From Deinandra increscens subsp. villosa (Eukaryota > Streptophyta > Magnoliopsida > Asterales > Asteraceae): 64,000 bases of DNA. Under the pieces are notes generated by a model that searched no databases, was not told the DNA's origin, and saw only the letters and a program-made list of their open reading frames with translations. The position numbers and the translations under genes were made by a program. How positions within the stretch are numbered: the stretch's first letter is position 1; each line of letters begins with the position of its first letter. The stretch lies in the NCBI GenBank assembly GCA_039602395.1, contig JBCNJP010000017.1, forward strand, positions 15,092,315-15,156,314. The letters are read 5' to 3'. Positions 20,911 to 30,564 of this stretch are shown piece by piece.

Positions 20911-21597
20911 TAGGCGGAAATTTCTTTACTGAGAGAGTAACACGTGACACTAAGAATTTCATTTATTATATAACACTCTAGTCTCTAATAAACGAACGTA
21001 CACTATAACATATTACAATCAAGAAAAGAATCAAAAGCTAAAATTACACCAATTTCTTATCCAAGTTTAGCAAATTTGCTCAACGTCTGATTTAAAACTA
21101 TTGGAGAGCTAACTTTGTTATCTTCTAAGATTTTGTAAATGACGGTTCTTTTGTTGGAGAAGACTAAATCATTACTAGCATGCTAAACACACCAGCAAGA
21201 GACTAGTACCACCTCTTGAACCAAATTTCTCTTCATTGTTTCTATCGGGAAGTTCTCTAAAGTTTCAAGAGATCAACTATCGTGAATGCGTAAAGGTGAT
21301 AATCAGATGACTCGATTATGTGGTACATTTGTGCCCTATGTAGGTTATATAACATAACACCCTTTTAAGTTTTAACTCCCATTATGAGAAGACTTTGACA
21401 CCCTAATGCAAAATGTTAACCCAAAACTTATAACATCAATCAGTAAATAAAACTTTGGTCCTAAATGAGAAAAATCCACATTAAACTGCCTGTCGACTAT
21501 GCTAACAATTCTTTATCTAATTTTCGGCTACTATAATCACAAATTCCCGCACTATAACATCTTCAACTAATTACAAATCCTTATTTACCAGTTCTCC
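20911..21597. other. Intergenic and GT14 3' flank
   Basis: AT-rich sequence with no supported gene. The part nearest 21597 is presumably the 3' untranslated region of the GT14 gene. Confidence 0.4.
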
Positions 21598-24500
21598 CTA
21601 TTTGCATTGCCTCGGTCTAAAACTTCTGCTTGACAAAAGGGAGCTAATCAGATTCCCAAGCCTGTTTGCACCTGAAGTTGGCCTGAGTAACGAGATGTTT
21701 CCCACCACAGAGCACGGGTCCGACCCGTTTTCATTACTTCCAATGCACCACCCTCCAGGAACGATCATTCCCGGGCCACGGAAAAGTAAGTCAGAGTCGA
21801 TTTTGTCAAGCACAGGATCATCTTGATGGAACTTTCTAGCAAACGGGGCGTTGCTGTTAACCATTTTCTGAAAGTGGTCTATGGTGAGGTAATGTGGGTG
21901 TTGTTTGGGCGGGTTGTCCCATGATATGAAGTGGAGATCACTGTTGACTGTGGTGTTTTGAAACTCATGTGCATTGCATACAACTGTGTGAAAATAGCCT
22001 TCGGGTGATGAGATGAAATTTGTGTAGTACATAAGGATGGTTCGGGGTAAGTTGTCCCAACCCCATATGCAGAAGTCGATAAAAGGCCGAGACAGAACCA
22101 TCCATGCAGACCCTGAGTTGAAATGCAAAAGAATTGTTTCAATATCTACTTACAAAGTTGGAACGATATGTAATATGGTTTGCAACCAATCTATCTTACA
22201 GATATAGTTGGCAAATTCATATGGAAAAATGATATTAGAGTGCAAATGTAAGATAAAGGTGTAAAAGTATCATTTCCAAACAAATATAGGCCAGATAATT
22301 AAGCAAAACTTAAAAACACGCTGGAAAAATAAGACCGTTCTAGAACACTTTTACAAGAATAACAACTTTGTCCAAATTGTGGATTAACTGTAGCAGATAT
22401 AAGGAGAAGATAATGCAATCTTGCCGGATGATCAAAAAGGGCGAGTTATATGTAAACTAGGATGATCAATATATAGACATGATCCTTCAAATAAAATGAA
22501 AAGATTAGAGAAAGATTTACTAAAAGCATCCTTATATCAAGGCATTACATATTCACAGCCATATGACAAACAAACTAGCAAACGCCTCCCCTATGTCATA
22601 CCTCAAGCCATTCAGAACCTTGAATTGAATTAACTGTTTCTCAAGTAGTCAAATTTTGGGATCAGTATCAATCGCATATCTACTCAATATAGGGATTCTT
22701 CTAATAGTAGACCCATCATGTAGAATTAGTGTATACGTCGTGTATTTGCAGACACCTTCTAACCCAAGGCAGTGACATGGACAAGATAACAACATAAAAG
22801 TGTAACTTTTATTTATGATTTGAATGGATTACTTAGCTTAATAAAACAACAATCATCCTAAAGATTACGGCCATGAGTCACTAGTCACTGCAACACGCTA
22901 GCAGAAAAGCAAAAATTCACACCCGGATGAAAAGAGATGCAAGGTCCAGATATGTACGAGTCTAGTCATCATCCAATATCCAATGCACACGAGTCATAAA
23001 CAAACAAACATACCTAGTAAAACCCACTCAAACAGTAGGGTCTAGGGAGGGTTGGATGAAGGCAAACGGCAAACCTTACCTCTATCCCATGGGATAGAGA
23101 GGCTGCTCTCAAGGAGACCCCGCCTCATGAAAAACAATTTTTTTCTCGTCAAAATACAGAACACATAGAAGAATATAACAAGTAGATGAATAATTACCAA
23201 AGAGGTAATCATACAAGAATTTAATGTAGCTAAGACTAAAGGTCCACCTAAGGCTAAAGGCAAACCTAGAATAAATCAACCACTTACCCTACAACGAGTC
23301 ATAAGTTGCATCAAAATTTAAGTTTGTGCTCCCCGAACCATTGTGAGCACTTGAGACCAAAAGAAACTTGATGGCCATCTAAAGCTATTGACATAAAATA
23401 GAAACTTCTTATAACGTACTACCAGAATTCCATGCCCTATCACAACTAGCTAAGAATTGTTCAATCATGACCATATCTTCAACTAATCTTCATTCAAAAC
23501 TAAGTCATCAGATAGCTAATTATACCACCAATCGCGCACACCAAAACTCATAGTACAGCTTATGCACAATCCAATTACAAATGACTAATGGGAACTTAGG
23601 AATTCAAGAATTGAAAATAAATGGCTGTAAGGTGATGCAACACACCTGTAAATAACTTGAATGCTGTAGGTATACTTCTTCGCTGTGTGATCCAAAAAAC
23701 ATCAGCTTTCTTTGTCATATACAACCCGGGATCAACTATTACAGGCTTTGCTCTTTGAGACCTATTCCATTAACCAGCAAATTACAACAAATGCCACATC
23801 TAATCTCAAGATTTCTATGTTAAATAACAAATAACTTACTCTTTCCATCCGATTTTACTTGTATGATCAAGAAAATTAAGATCCCTAGGTAAATAAGAGA
23901 ATGTATGAAGCAGATCTGCAACAAAAACAGGGGCAACAATTGCCAACAAATATCATCAATACCTAATTAACATAAACATAATTTGCTAAACAAACAAGCA
24001 GAAGGTCCATTATTGAAATTAACAATTTACCATCTTGAGTAACAAGAGGATAATCAGAGGCGCTGAGATTGATAAACCAGTCCCAATCCCCACCTTCTCT
24101 CAACAAAATCGCCGCAGCATGAAGCGTATTCGCCACCATAGTCGGCCCACGGTAGGTCACCAGATTCGCTTTACTGATCATCACCACATTCCTAAATCTC
24201 ACGAAAACAGGATGGCCGTTAACAAACTGATTCAACTCCAGCCGCTCCTCCGGCGACGAATCGGCGTCCAAGTGAACAACATAGCGGTTATTCGGATGGT
24301 AAAGTGCGAGGAGAGTCCGTTTAAGCATCGAACCATCGCGTTTGGAGCCGGAGATGAGATAGGCGAAACGAGGCGGGGGAGGGAGAGTAGAAATCGGGAT
24401 CGACCGGAGCTTGTGTTCGACGAATACTGACGCCGGAGCGCCGGCGAAGTAGCGGTAGAGAGGGAGGTCCGGTGAGGCTAGGGTTGCGAGGAAGAGGAGG

Positions 24501-24604
24501 AAAAGCGAAAGGATTGAAGCGATAACCACAGGGTAGATCCATTTGTTCTCCGTTGTGTGTGGATGCCTGAAATGCATATAATAGGTTCTCAATTTCTTCA
24601 TCAT
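21598..24604 (-). CDS. GT14 family glucuronosyltransferase-like protein
   Basis: Four exons with GT-AG introns: 24604-24031, 23915-23840, 23761-23646 and 22112-21598, joined in frame to 426 residues, the usual family length. Plant GT14 members (GlcAT14 group, Core-2/I-branching fold) are type II Golgi proteins that add glucuronic acid to arabinogalactan-protein glycans. Visible here are a short cytosolic tail, one membrane anchor (residues about 23-44), a Pro-rich stem, the start of the fold (RFAYLISGSKRDG, 79-91), HLDADS (111-116) and the family hallmark DWDWFINLSASDYPL (173-187). The C-terminal exon has SAWMVLSRPF, GWDNLPR, YYTNFISSPEGYFHT, HFISWDNPPKQHP and the PGGWC motif. Intron 3 is 1.5 kb. 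No break is seen. The exact acceptor substrate and paralogue cannot be told from sequence. A 4.7-kb MULE-like element begins about 170 bp upstream of the start codon. Confidence 0.93.
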
Positions 24605-24782
24605 TATCGCAATTGTGAACAGAAATGTGGATAATTAGTCGAAGTTACATGAAACTGTAATCTGCATCGAATAGCTGATGGTGAGATTTGGGGGAAATGG
24701 AATGAGGAATCGGAGATGGTGGTATTGTGATGCAATCAATGGCGGTGAGGATGTGAAATTGGAAGATTGTTGATTTGAAAAG
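24605..24782 (-). promoter_or_regulatory. Residual GT14 5' leader beside MULE insertion
   Basis: Only about 170 bp of original upstream sequence separates the GT14 ATG from the MULE target duplication TTTGAAAAG (24774-24782). The rest of the original promoter should continue at 29510 on the far side of the element. Confidence 0.6.
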
Positions 24783-24804
24783 GGTGCTGCTATTCATACA
24801 TCCC

Positions 24805-24838
24805 TATACGCTGCGTATTAGGCAATACGCAGCGTATG
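24805..24838. repeat. Subterminal palindrome, left 1
   Basis: TATACGCTGCGTATT and AATACGCAGCGTATG flank a 4-5 base spacer. Each half is itself near-palindromic, so either an extended hairpin or two small ones could form. Confidence 0.85.
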
Positions 24839-24897
24839 AGGTTTACATCAATCATTGGCAACTAATCATTAGCAATCATTACGTAATCATAAACCCT

Positions 24898-24932
24898 ATA
24901 CGCCGCGTATTATGTAATACGCGGCGTATTGG
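24898..24932. repeat. Subterminal palindrome, left 2
   Basis: TATACGCCGCGTATT followed by AATACGCGGCGTATT. The T-to-C change in the left arm is matched by A-to-G in the right arm relative to palindrome left 1, so base pairing is kept. Confidence 0.85.
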
Positions 24933-25039
24933 GACTTTTCATTTTTCAGCCTACAAATTTAACACAAATCTTCTTCAAATCTCACTCTCTCTCTAATCTC
25001 TCTCACTCTCTCTCTAGAATACACACTCCCACAAAAAAA

Positions 25040-25979
25040 ATGTCAAAACGCCACGATAACAAGATGACCGACAATCAATATCATTCACAACCTACCCCGA
25101 AAGCTTCAAAGTGGATTTTACAAAAATGGAGACCACCACGAAGAACCGGTGAGGAATCTTCAAACAGACGAGAAGAGGTGGAAGATGTGGAAAATAAAAG
25201 TAATCCACCTAGATGGATATTTCCAAACAGAAACTCTGATAGGTGGTCCGAGAATGTTCACACTTTCTACAACAACGGAGATGTTCCGTTTTGTTATTCT
25301 AAATTTCTCGGTAACACAAAGTTAGACGGTCGATTCTGGGGTGCTCTCCTTGGGTATGAAGAAAACGGTGAACTAACAGCAAATGTATGTATTAATCTTT
25401 TATATGAGTTCTACATTTATTGATTTCTATATTTTGTATAGTTGTTAATTTATATTTACCCGATTGATATTTGTACATTTTTTACAGCACATTGAAGCCT
25501 GGGTTAACAGGATGATGCTTCGCAGACAGGGGTTACTAAAAAAAAACGGGCCGTCGGGATTGCGTTGGTCGATCTTACCACCTCAATTTAGAGATGACTT
25601 GTGTCATAATGATCCAAAGATTACGGCCAGATACGCCAACGGTACCGATGAAGTTTTCCCACCTTTCTGGGAGGTCGATTACGTGTATGTGCCGTTACAC
25701 GTAAGGGATGTTAAAGAGTGGTTGTTGTGCCGTATCGACATGCAGACAATGGAGATGGTTCAGTTTTGGACAAATCACCGGTTCAGTAAAGAGTATTCGC
25801 GGTTATTGTTTGATCCTTTGTTCGATCCGATGCCGATTTGTTTTGGATGGCTCTTGGATGAGATACATTATTGGCGTAGGTATACAGGACCGCACACAGG
25901 ACGGGGTCAGAAGATTTTGACCTTTGCTGTAAACGAAGAATATCTACCCAAGGATTATTTATTATTTATTAATTATTAA
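25040..25979 (+). pseudogene. Ulp1-like (C48) protein remnant in MULE
   Basis: Two exons (25040-25384 and 25488-25979, GT-AG intron, in phase 0) give 278 residues. The N-terminus is basic and disordered-looking (MSKRHDNKMTDNQYHSQP). The second exon carries HIEAWVNRMMLRR, a WSILPPQF block, WEVDYVYVPLHVRDVKEWLLCRIDMQTMEMVQFW and YWRRYTG. The order resembles plant transposon-borne Ulp1/C48 proteases, where VYVP-x-HWLL-x-ID surrounds the catalytic His and Asp. Here the His position reads EWLL, so the His appears lost. The frame stops at the microsatellite before any Cys-containing GDCG-type block. It cannot be an active C48 protease as it stands. The family call is moderate. Confidence 0.5.
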
Positions 25980-26825
25980 TTATTAATTATTATTAATTAT
26001 TATTTATTATTTATTATTTATTATTTATTATTTATTATTTATTATTTATTATTTATTATTTATTATTTATTATTTATTATTTATTATTATTTATTATTTA
26101 TTATTTATTATTTATTATTTATTATTTATTATTTATTATTTATTATTTATTATTTATTATTTATTACTTATTACTTATTTATTATTACTTATTTATTATT
26201 ATTTATTATTTATTATTTATTTATTATTATTTATTATTTATTATTTATTATTTATTATTTATTACTTATTACTTATTTATTATTACTTATTTATTATTAT
26301 TTATTATTTATTATTTATTTATTATTATTTATTATTATTTATTATTATTTATTATTTATTTATTATTATTTATTATTATTTATTATTATTTATTATTATT
26401 TATTATTATTTATTATTTATTATTTATTATTTATTTATTATTATTTATTATTATTTATTATTATTTATTATTTATTATTTATTATTTATTTATTATTTAT
26501 TTATTATTTATTTATTATTTATTTATTATTATTTATTATTTATTTATTATTATTTATTATTTATTATTTATTATTTATTATTACTTATTTATTATTACTT
26601 ATTTATTATTACTTATTTATTATTACTTATTTATTATTACTTATTTATTATTACTTATTTATTATTACTTATTTATTATTACTTATTTATTATTATTTAT
26701 TATTTATTATTATTTATTATTATTTATTATTTATTATTTATTATTTATTATTTATTATTTATTATTATTTATTTATTATTATTTATTATTTATTATTATT
26801 TATTATTATTTATTATTTATTTAAC
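25952..26825 (+). repeat. TTATTTATTATT microsatellite, 0.87 kb
   Basis: An uninterrupted mixture of TTATT, TTATTTA and TTATTACTTA units over about 870 bases, purely A/T except for scattered C in TTACTTA subfamilies that form local higher-order blocks (for example 26581-26690). It begins inside the last codons of the Ulp1-like frame and ends just before a polypyrimidine tract and TAG at about 26871. Confidence 0.97.
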
Positions 26826-26874
26826 TTTTTAAATTATTAACTTTATTGTTTTTGGTTTTTTTTTTGTAGGTGTT

Positions 26875-28140
26875 ATGGCTGGTTTACAGATAGATGATTA
26901 TCCGTATCTCCAGTTTGCCGCGGGGACTACTGCACGAGAGAGACTTCAGAGGTTCATCACGTGGGATATTAGGGCATCGGATGCGGTTGACGTGCCGTTT
27001 TTGACGGAGATTGAGGCCATTGAGAGATACGACGCTATCGTACCGCTGGATACTCCGTTCAGGCGTCTTTTCGATACAGCCGGATTGCCCACGTATCCGT
27101 ACTTAGTTCTCGAGTTTCTATGTACGTTTGCTTACGTACCGATTGTCGGTCCCTTCCCACAGGCCGTCCAGGATTTCGCGGACGAGCCCATTGCAGTTAG
27201 ATTCTCACTTTTCGGGGTGGCGTATGGTTACACGCTGCGTGCGTTTGCGGTCTTGTCGGGGTTATACACAGTGGATGAGACACTAACCCCGATGTACACT
27301 CAGGCCGTAAAGGCCATTGCCCAGCATTCTCAGGATCAGTGGTGGGAGTCGATCAGCGATCCACCGGTACGTGGAGACGAGAACCGTGCTACACAGATTA
27401 GGGACCCACTTTTTAGATACCTCCATAAACTCATCAGTACCTCCATCACATCACGTGGCTTCAGCAAGGAGCACGTCACCCAGACCGATTTGTTCTACTT
27501 TTATTGTTTGATTCGCGGGAGGAGTGCCGCCCTAGCACACGGTCTGGCTAAATTTCTGGGGAAGCACGAGAGTAGGAAGGCTGGGAGTGATATTTTTTGC
27601 GGGCCGTTCATTACACGGATTGCATCGGCGATAGGTGTCCTCCAGCAGCACCAGCTCGAGATGCCCCCACCACTGCCGGCGAGGACACTAGGCAGGGCCA
27701 CCATGAGCAGCATGAAGATCATTAGGAAGTTTGGCGCACGTCCTAATTTTTTTTATCGGATGGTGGGGAAGGATCGTGAGATTTGGGTGCCGGAGGTTGA
27801 TGGTGGAGGTCCGGCAGAGGCGGAGGGTGGCCAGGCCGGCCAGGGGGTTCAGGGAGGGCACGGGGTGCAGGGAGGACATGGGGTGCACGCCGGGGACGTG
27901 GCACACGAGGTGCAGGAGGTGCGTCATAGGTATAGGGCAGTCAGGATGCCTCGTGCTGTGAGGGAGAGATTAGACCGATTGGGTGAGGTTCAGGACTGGC
28001 TGGCCCAGATGATGCTGGTGGTTGCCGCACGTTTGGACATCCATGACCATCCTCCATTTCCACATGCCCCGGGTGGTGAGGGCGACGTTCAGGACGAGGC
28101 GACAGATGATGATGATGATATGGCTGGTGATGAGGATTAG
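26875..28140 (+). CDS. Athila ORF1-like protein in MULE, function unknown
   Basis: 421 codons, starting MAGLQIDDYPYLQFAAG, five bases after an acceptor-like TTTTTTTTTGTAG. It may therefore also be a downstream exon of the Ulp1-like gene. GC content is much higher than the surroundings. Residues 40-260 (ERYDAIVPLDTPFRRLF, YPYLVLEFLCTFAY, VRFSLFGVAYGYTLRAFAVLSGLY, TDLFYFYCLIRGRSAALAHGLAKFL, IFCGPFITRIASAIGVL) resemble the pattern of the ORF1-type proteins linked to Athila retrotransposons: a YP.L..EFL.TF block, a VRF.LFG.....L..FA..LGLY block and a late C/G-x-ITRIA block. The C-terminal part has Gly/His repeats (QGGHGVQGGHGVH) and a final acidic tail. No enzyme motif is evident. The frame is intact. 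Its role is unknown. Confidence 0.6.
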   Translation: MAGLQIDDYPYLQFAAGTTARERLQRFITWDIRASDAVDVPFLTEIEAIERYDAIVPLDTPFRRLFDTAGLPTYPYLVLEFLCTFAYVPIVGPFPQAVQDFADEPIAVRFSLFGVAYGYTLRAFAVLSGLYTVDETLTPMYTQAVKAIAQHSQDQWWESISDPPVRGDENRATQIRDPLFRYLHKLISTSITSRGFSKEHVTQTDLFYFYCLIRGRSAALAHGLAKFLGKHESRKAGSDIFCGPFITRIASAIGVLQQHQLEMPPPLPARTLGRATMSSMKIIRKFGARPNFFYRMVGKDREIWVPEVDGGGPAEAEGGQAGQGVQGGHGVQGGHGVHAGDVAHEVQEVRHRYRAVRMPRAVRERLDRLGEVQDWLAQMMLVVAARLDIHDHPPFPHAPGGEGDVQDEATDDDDDMAGDED

Positions 28141-28626
28141 GAGGACCATTAGCAGGGTCTCATTTTGCTTTTCGTTCTTTTGTTTGATCATGTATGTTGA
28201 ACTATGTTTGATCATGTATTTTGAACTATCTTTTTTATTTAGTGATGTTTGAATTTGATGAATTGATGCATCTATTATATATTTTGTGATGTTTGAATTT
28301 TTATGAATGGATGCATTTATGGAATAAAAAGTTATGAATAAATTAAAAAATTAAAAAATATATTAAAATAATAAAAGATAAATTAAAATAAATTATAAAT
28401 ATAAGTAAAAATTAATTACTACATTACTAGGCCATAGTGTAATAAAAATAAAATAAAGTTATAATTTTGTTAACGCGTTTTTTATAATGAAAATACATTT
28501 CGACACCATTAACCAGATAATATTTCGATACGCCTTCAAACATTTCTGCATACACATTATTTCAACACCATCAACCACATAATATTTCGATATGCTTTCA
28601 AACATTTTTTCTAAATATTAATACTA
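28141..28626. other. AT-rich spacer inside MULE
   Basis: Two repeats of TGTTTGAA(C/T)T..TGATCATGTA/TTTGATGAA-type sequence follow the ORF. The rest is poly-A/T rich with no gene. It probably holds the 3' ends of the two convergent cargo genes. Confidence 0.5.
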
Positions 28627-29139
28627 TCAAAAACGTCTCTCAGGGGGACGTGGGAGCCGTGGGAGCCGTTCTTCAAACTCCTTTAACAGATTATTTTCTC
28701 TTTGATACTTCTTGCCGTCGTAGTCATCCAACTTACTGTGTAGAACGTACACCCTTATACTCTTTTCATCATTTTCAGAATGGTACTTAGTTAGCCAACT
28801 GGCGTCTGAATCATTCCTTAATTCCATCAAACCCGTATCAAAATTATTATGATTTTTGGGGTTAAAGTAATACCACAGGTTGATCGTATCAAGAAACCCG
28901 AGATCCTGCATTATTAAATCCATGTATGAAAACGTAAAGCTACATACATCTATGTAGTCAACATGAACACATACACCGCCCTCGTACCTCCTACCAGGTA
29001 AAGATGTAAAATGGCCTCCGAGAAAAATTTTTAACGTGAAGTATTTTTCAGGATGTTGTGAGTACACATCTTGTACCACCAATCCGTCATCATACACATT
29101 TGACGAACGAATTGAATACAATTTAGGGTTGCTGCTCAT
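28627..29139 (-). CDS. PB1-like domain protein in MULE
   Basis: Best start is the ATG at 29139 (MSSNPKLYSI), giving 170 residues; an upstream ATG at 29247 would add a basic leader. Residues about 31-130 match the PB1-like domain found at the N-terminus of many plant MULE transposases: KYFTLKIFLGGHFTSLPGR, YEGGVCVHVDYIDVCSF, MDLIMQDLGF, NLWYYFNP and a closing IRVYVLH. The domain is normally followed by a zinc finger, the MULE DDE domain and a SWIM finger. Here the frame ends after a charged tail (RLPRLPRPPERRF), so only the N-terminal module remains. It lies convergent to the Athila-ORF1-like gene. It is intact as a small protein and might act as a partner or inhibitor of a full transposase, but that is inference. 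Confidence 0.7.
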   Translation of the reverse strand: MSSNPKLYSIRSSNVYDDGLVVQDVYSQHPEKYFTLKIFLGGHFTSLPGRRYEGGVCVHVDYIDVCSFTFSYMDLIMQDLGFLDTINLWYYFNPKNHNNFDTGLMELRNDSDASWLTKYHSENDEKSIRVYVLHSKLDDYDGKKYQRENNLLKEFEERLPRLPRPPERRF

Positions 29140-29260
29140 ATTTTTTTTCTTTTTTGGTGTAAAACGAAAAATTTCTTTAAAATTGTTGGGGATATAGGTA
29201 GTTTGGATGATTATGATGTCTTTTATAGTTGGAGATTGAAATTTCAACCTACCTACCCCT

Positions 29261-29457
29261 ATACGGAGCGTATACAGGTATACGCACCGTATAAAGATTA
29301 GTATACACCAACCGAACTTGGTTTTCTCTCGGTTTTAATGCATGAACTTAATACGCTGCGTATATTTATATACGTCACGTATTGGGACAACCTCGTAATG
29401 ATTTTGACGGCTGCTGACAACAATACGCAGCGTATTATTGTATACGCTGCGTATTAG
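29261..29457. repeat. Three subterminal palindromes, right end
   Basis: Three hairpins of the ATACGC..GCGTAT family at about 29261-29295 (TATACGGAGCGTATA / TATACGCACCGTATA), 29350-29385 and 29423-29457 (AATACGCAGCGTATT / TATACGCTGCGTATT), mirroring the two at the left end. Confidence 0.85.
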
Positions 29458-29509
29458 GATGTAGGAATAGAAGATTTTGTCGTATATGGGTGTACAAATA
29501 GACAGGGCC

Positions 29510-29684
29510 TTTGAAAATGAAGTGTGAGGAGTGTCAGTTGGGGTGATGGTAGTTAGTGGGTGAATGCGGTTGGTTGGAGGAAACGTGTAAAATGGTATTA
29601 ACTAGATACCGTGGGTATTACAGAAACACATAAAACACTTCACACTAGGTGTGGTCTTGGTTTCATCCATTAGTTTTTATCGGC
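29510..29684 (-). promoter_or_regulatory. Displaced upstream DNA of GT14 gene
   Basis: By the target duplication logic this segment was contiguous with 24605-24782 before insertion, so it should hold the original promoter of the minus-strand GT14 gene, now 4.7 kb away. I see no clear TATA box. Confidence 0.45.
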
Positions 29685-29687
29685 TTA

Positions 29688-30092
29688 GGGCTTGTTTGGG
29701 ATTGTTTTTAAAAACTCCTTATTGATTTATTAGCTTTTTGAAAAGCTAATAAGCAGTTTTAAGTGTTTGGCAAGTCAATAAGCACTTGTGCATTTAGCTT
29801 TTTAAAAAGCTAATAAGTCAGTTTTTAATAAATCAAGTTTTTCAGGCTTTTCAAAACTGCTTATAGTTTGTTGAGTGATGAATTACCATACTACCCTTAT
29901 TTTAAGTTATATTCACCTAACCTTATACCCACTCAACCCTTTTTTAGTCATTTTACATATAAAAGCACTTATCCACTTGAATAAGCAAATCCAAACACTT
30001 TTTTAAAAACTCCTTTTTAAAAAGTCATAAGTCAATAAGCACTTTTGATAAAAAGCACTTATCCATTTAAATAAGCAATCCTAAACAAGTCC
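29688..30092. mobile_element. PIF/Harbinger-type MITE (405 bp)
   Basis: Termini GGGCTTGTTTGGGATTG and, in reverse complement, GGACTTGTTTAGGATTGCTTAT. Flanked by TTA on both sides (29685-29687 and 30093-30095), the 3-bp duplication of PIF/Harbinger elements. The interior has repeated AAGCTAATAAG / AAGTCAATAAG motifs in both orientations. It has no coding capacity. The larger element at 32958 belongs to the same family. Confidence 0.8.
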
Positions 30093-30410
30093 TTAATCTG
30101 CTTGGTCCGGTTTTCATATCCTATTCATTAGCTTCGCGTATTCGGTTTCACAATTGAAGTCGTTAGGCTTCATGAAGCTACAACAAACCGAAGCATTTGA
30201 CAATGTATTTTGGACCGTTTGGAACGGCTTGTAGCCCTATGGCTACTAGCATTAATCATTATTTTTTTTTGTTGCTCCCTCTGAATACTATAATTATATC
30301 CCTATAAATCACATTTCGTAGCTCATTTCTGTACTTTCTTATCATGGATTCGAGAAAGAAAAAATCACCCGTCAATACCCGAAAGTGTGGCCATATATGT
30401 AAATTTATAT

Positions 30411-30564
30411 AATCAATCCGGGTCAAGTTTATGTAAATGATGTGTAACTAGTTGTAAAAGTTGGTTAGTATTTATGCACCATATATATCAAGTTACAAAA
30501 CTTTTGTTGATGGAACGTGTGGTCTTGGCATGAACGGAGTAAGAGTAATTTAAATGAAATTAGG
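30411..30564 (+). repeat. Diverged direct repeat, copy 1
   Basis: About 150 bp (AATCAATCCGGGTCAAG to TAATTTAAATGAA) recur at 32487-32633 with roughly 80-85% identity by eye, including TTAGT.TTTATGCACCATATAT and CAAGTTACAAAAC. The two copies are in the same orientation 2.1 kb apart and could be remnants of one dispersed element or of an LTR pair. Confidence 0.75.

Larger units (their letters stand above)
24783..29509. mobile_element. 4.7-kb gene-bearing MULE-like element
   Basis: Termini GGTGCTGCTATTCATACA and, in reverse complement, GGCCCTGTCTATTTGTACA form related inverted repeats. Flanks TTTGAAAAG (24774-24782) and TTTGAAAAT (29510-29518) agree at 8 of 9 bases (or as a perfect 8-mer). Five palindromic hairpins built on ATACGC(T/C)GCGTAT sit subterminally: two at the left (24805-24838, 24898-24932) and three at the right (about 29261-29295, 29350-29385, 29423-29457). 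Cargo: a Ulp1-like remnant, an 870-bp microsatellite, an Athila-ORF1-like gene and a PB1-like gene on the opposite strand. PB1-like and Ulp1-like domains are known companions of plant MULEs. No MULE transposase (DDE) core is visible. Confidence 0.8.

Noticed and set aside
25952..26825. CRISPR-like or satellite array
   Set aside because: It has no spacer-repeat structure; it is a simple A/T microsatellite in a plant transposon.
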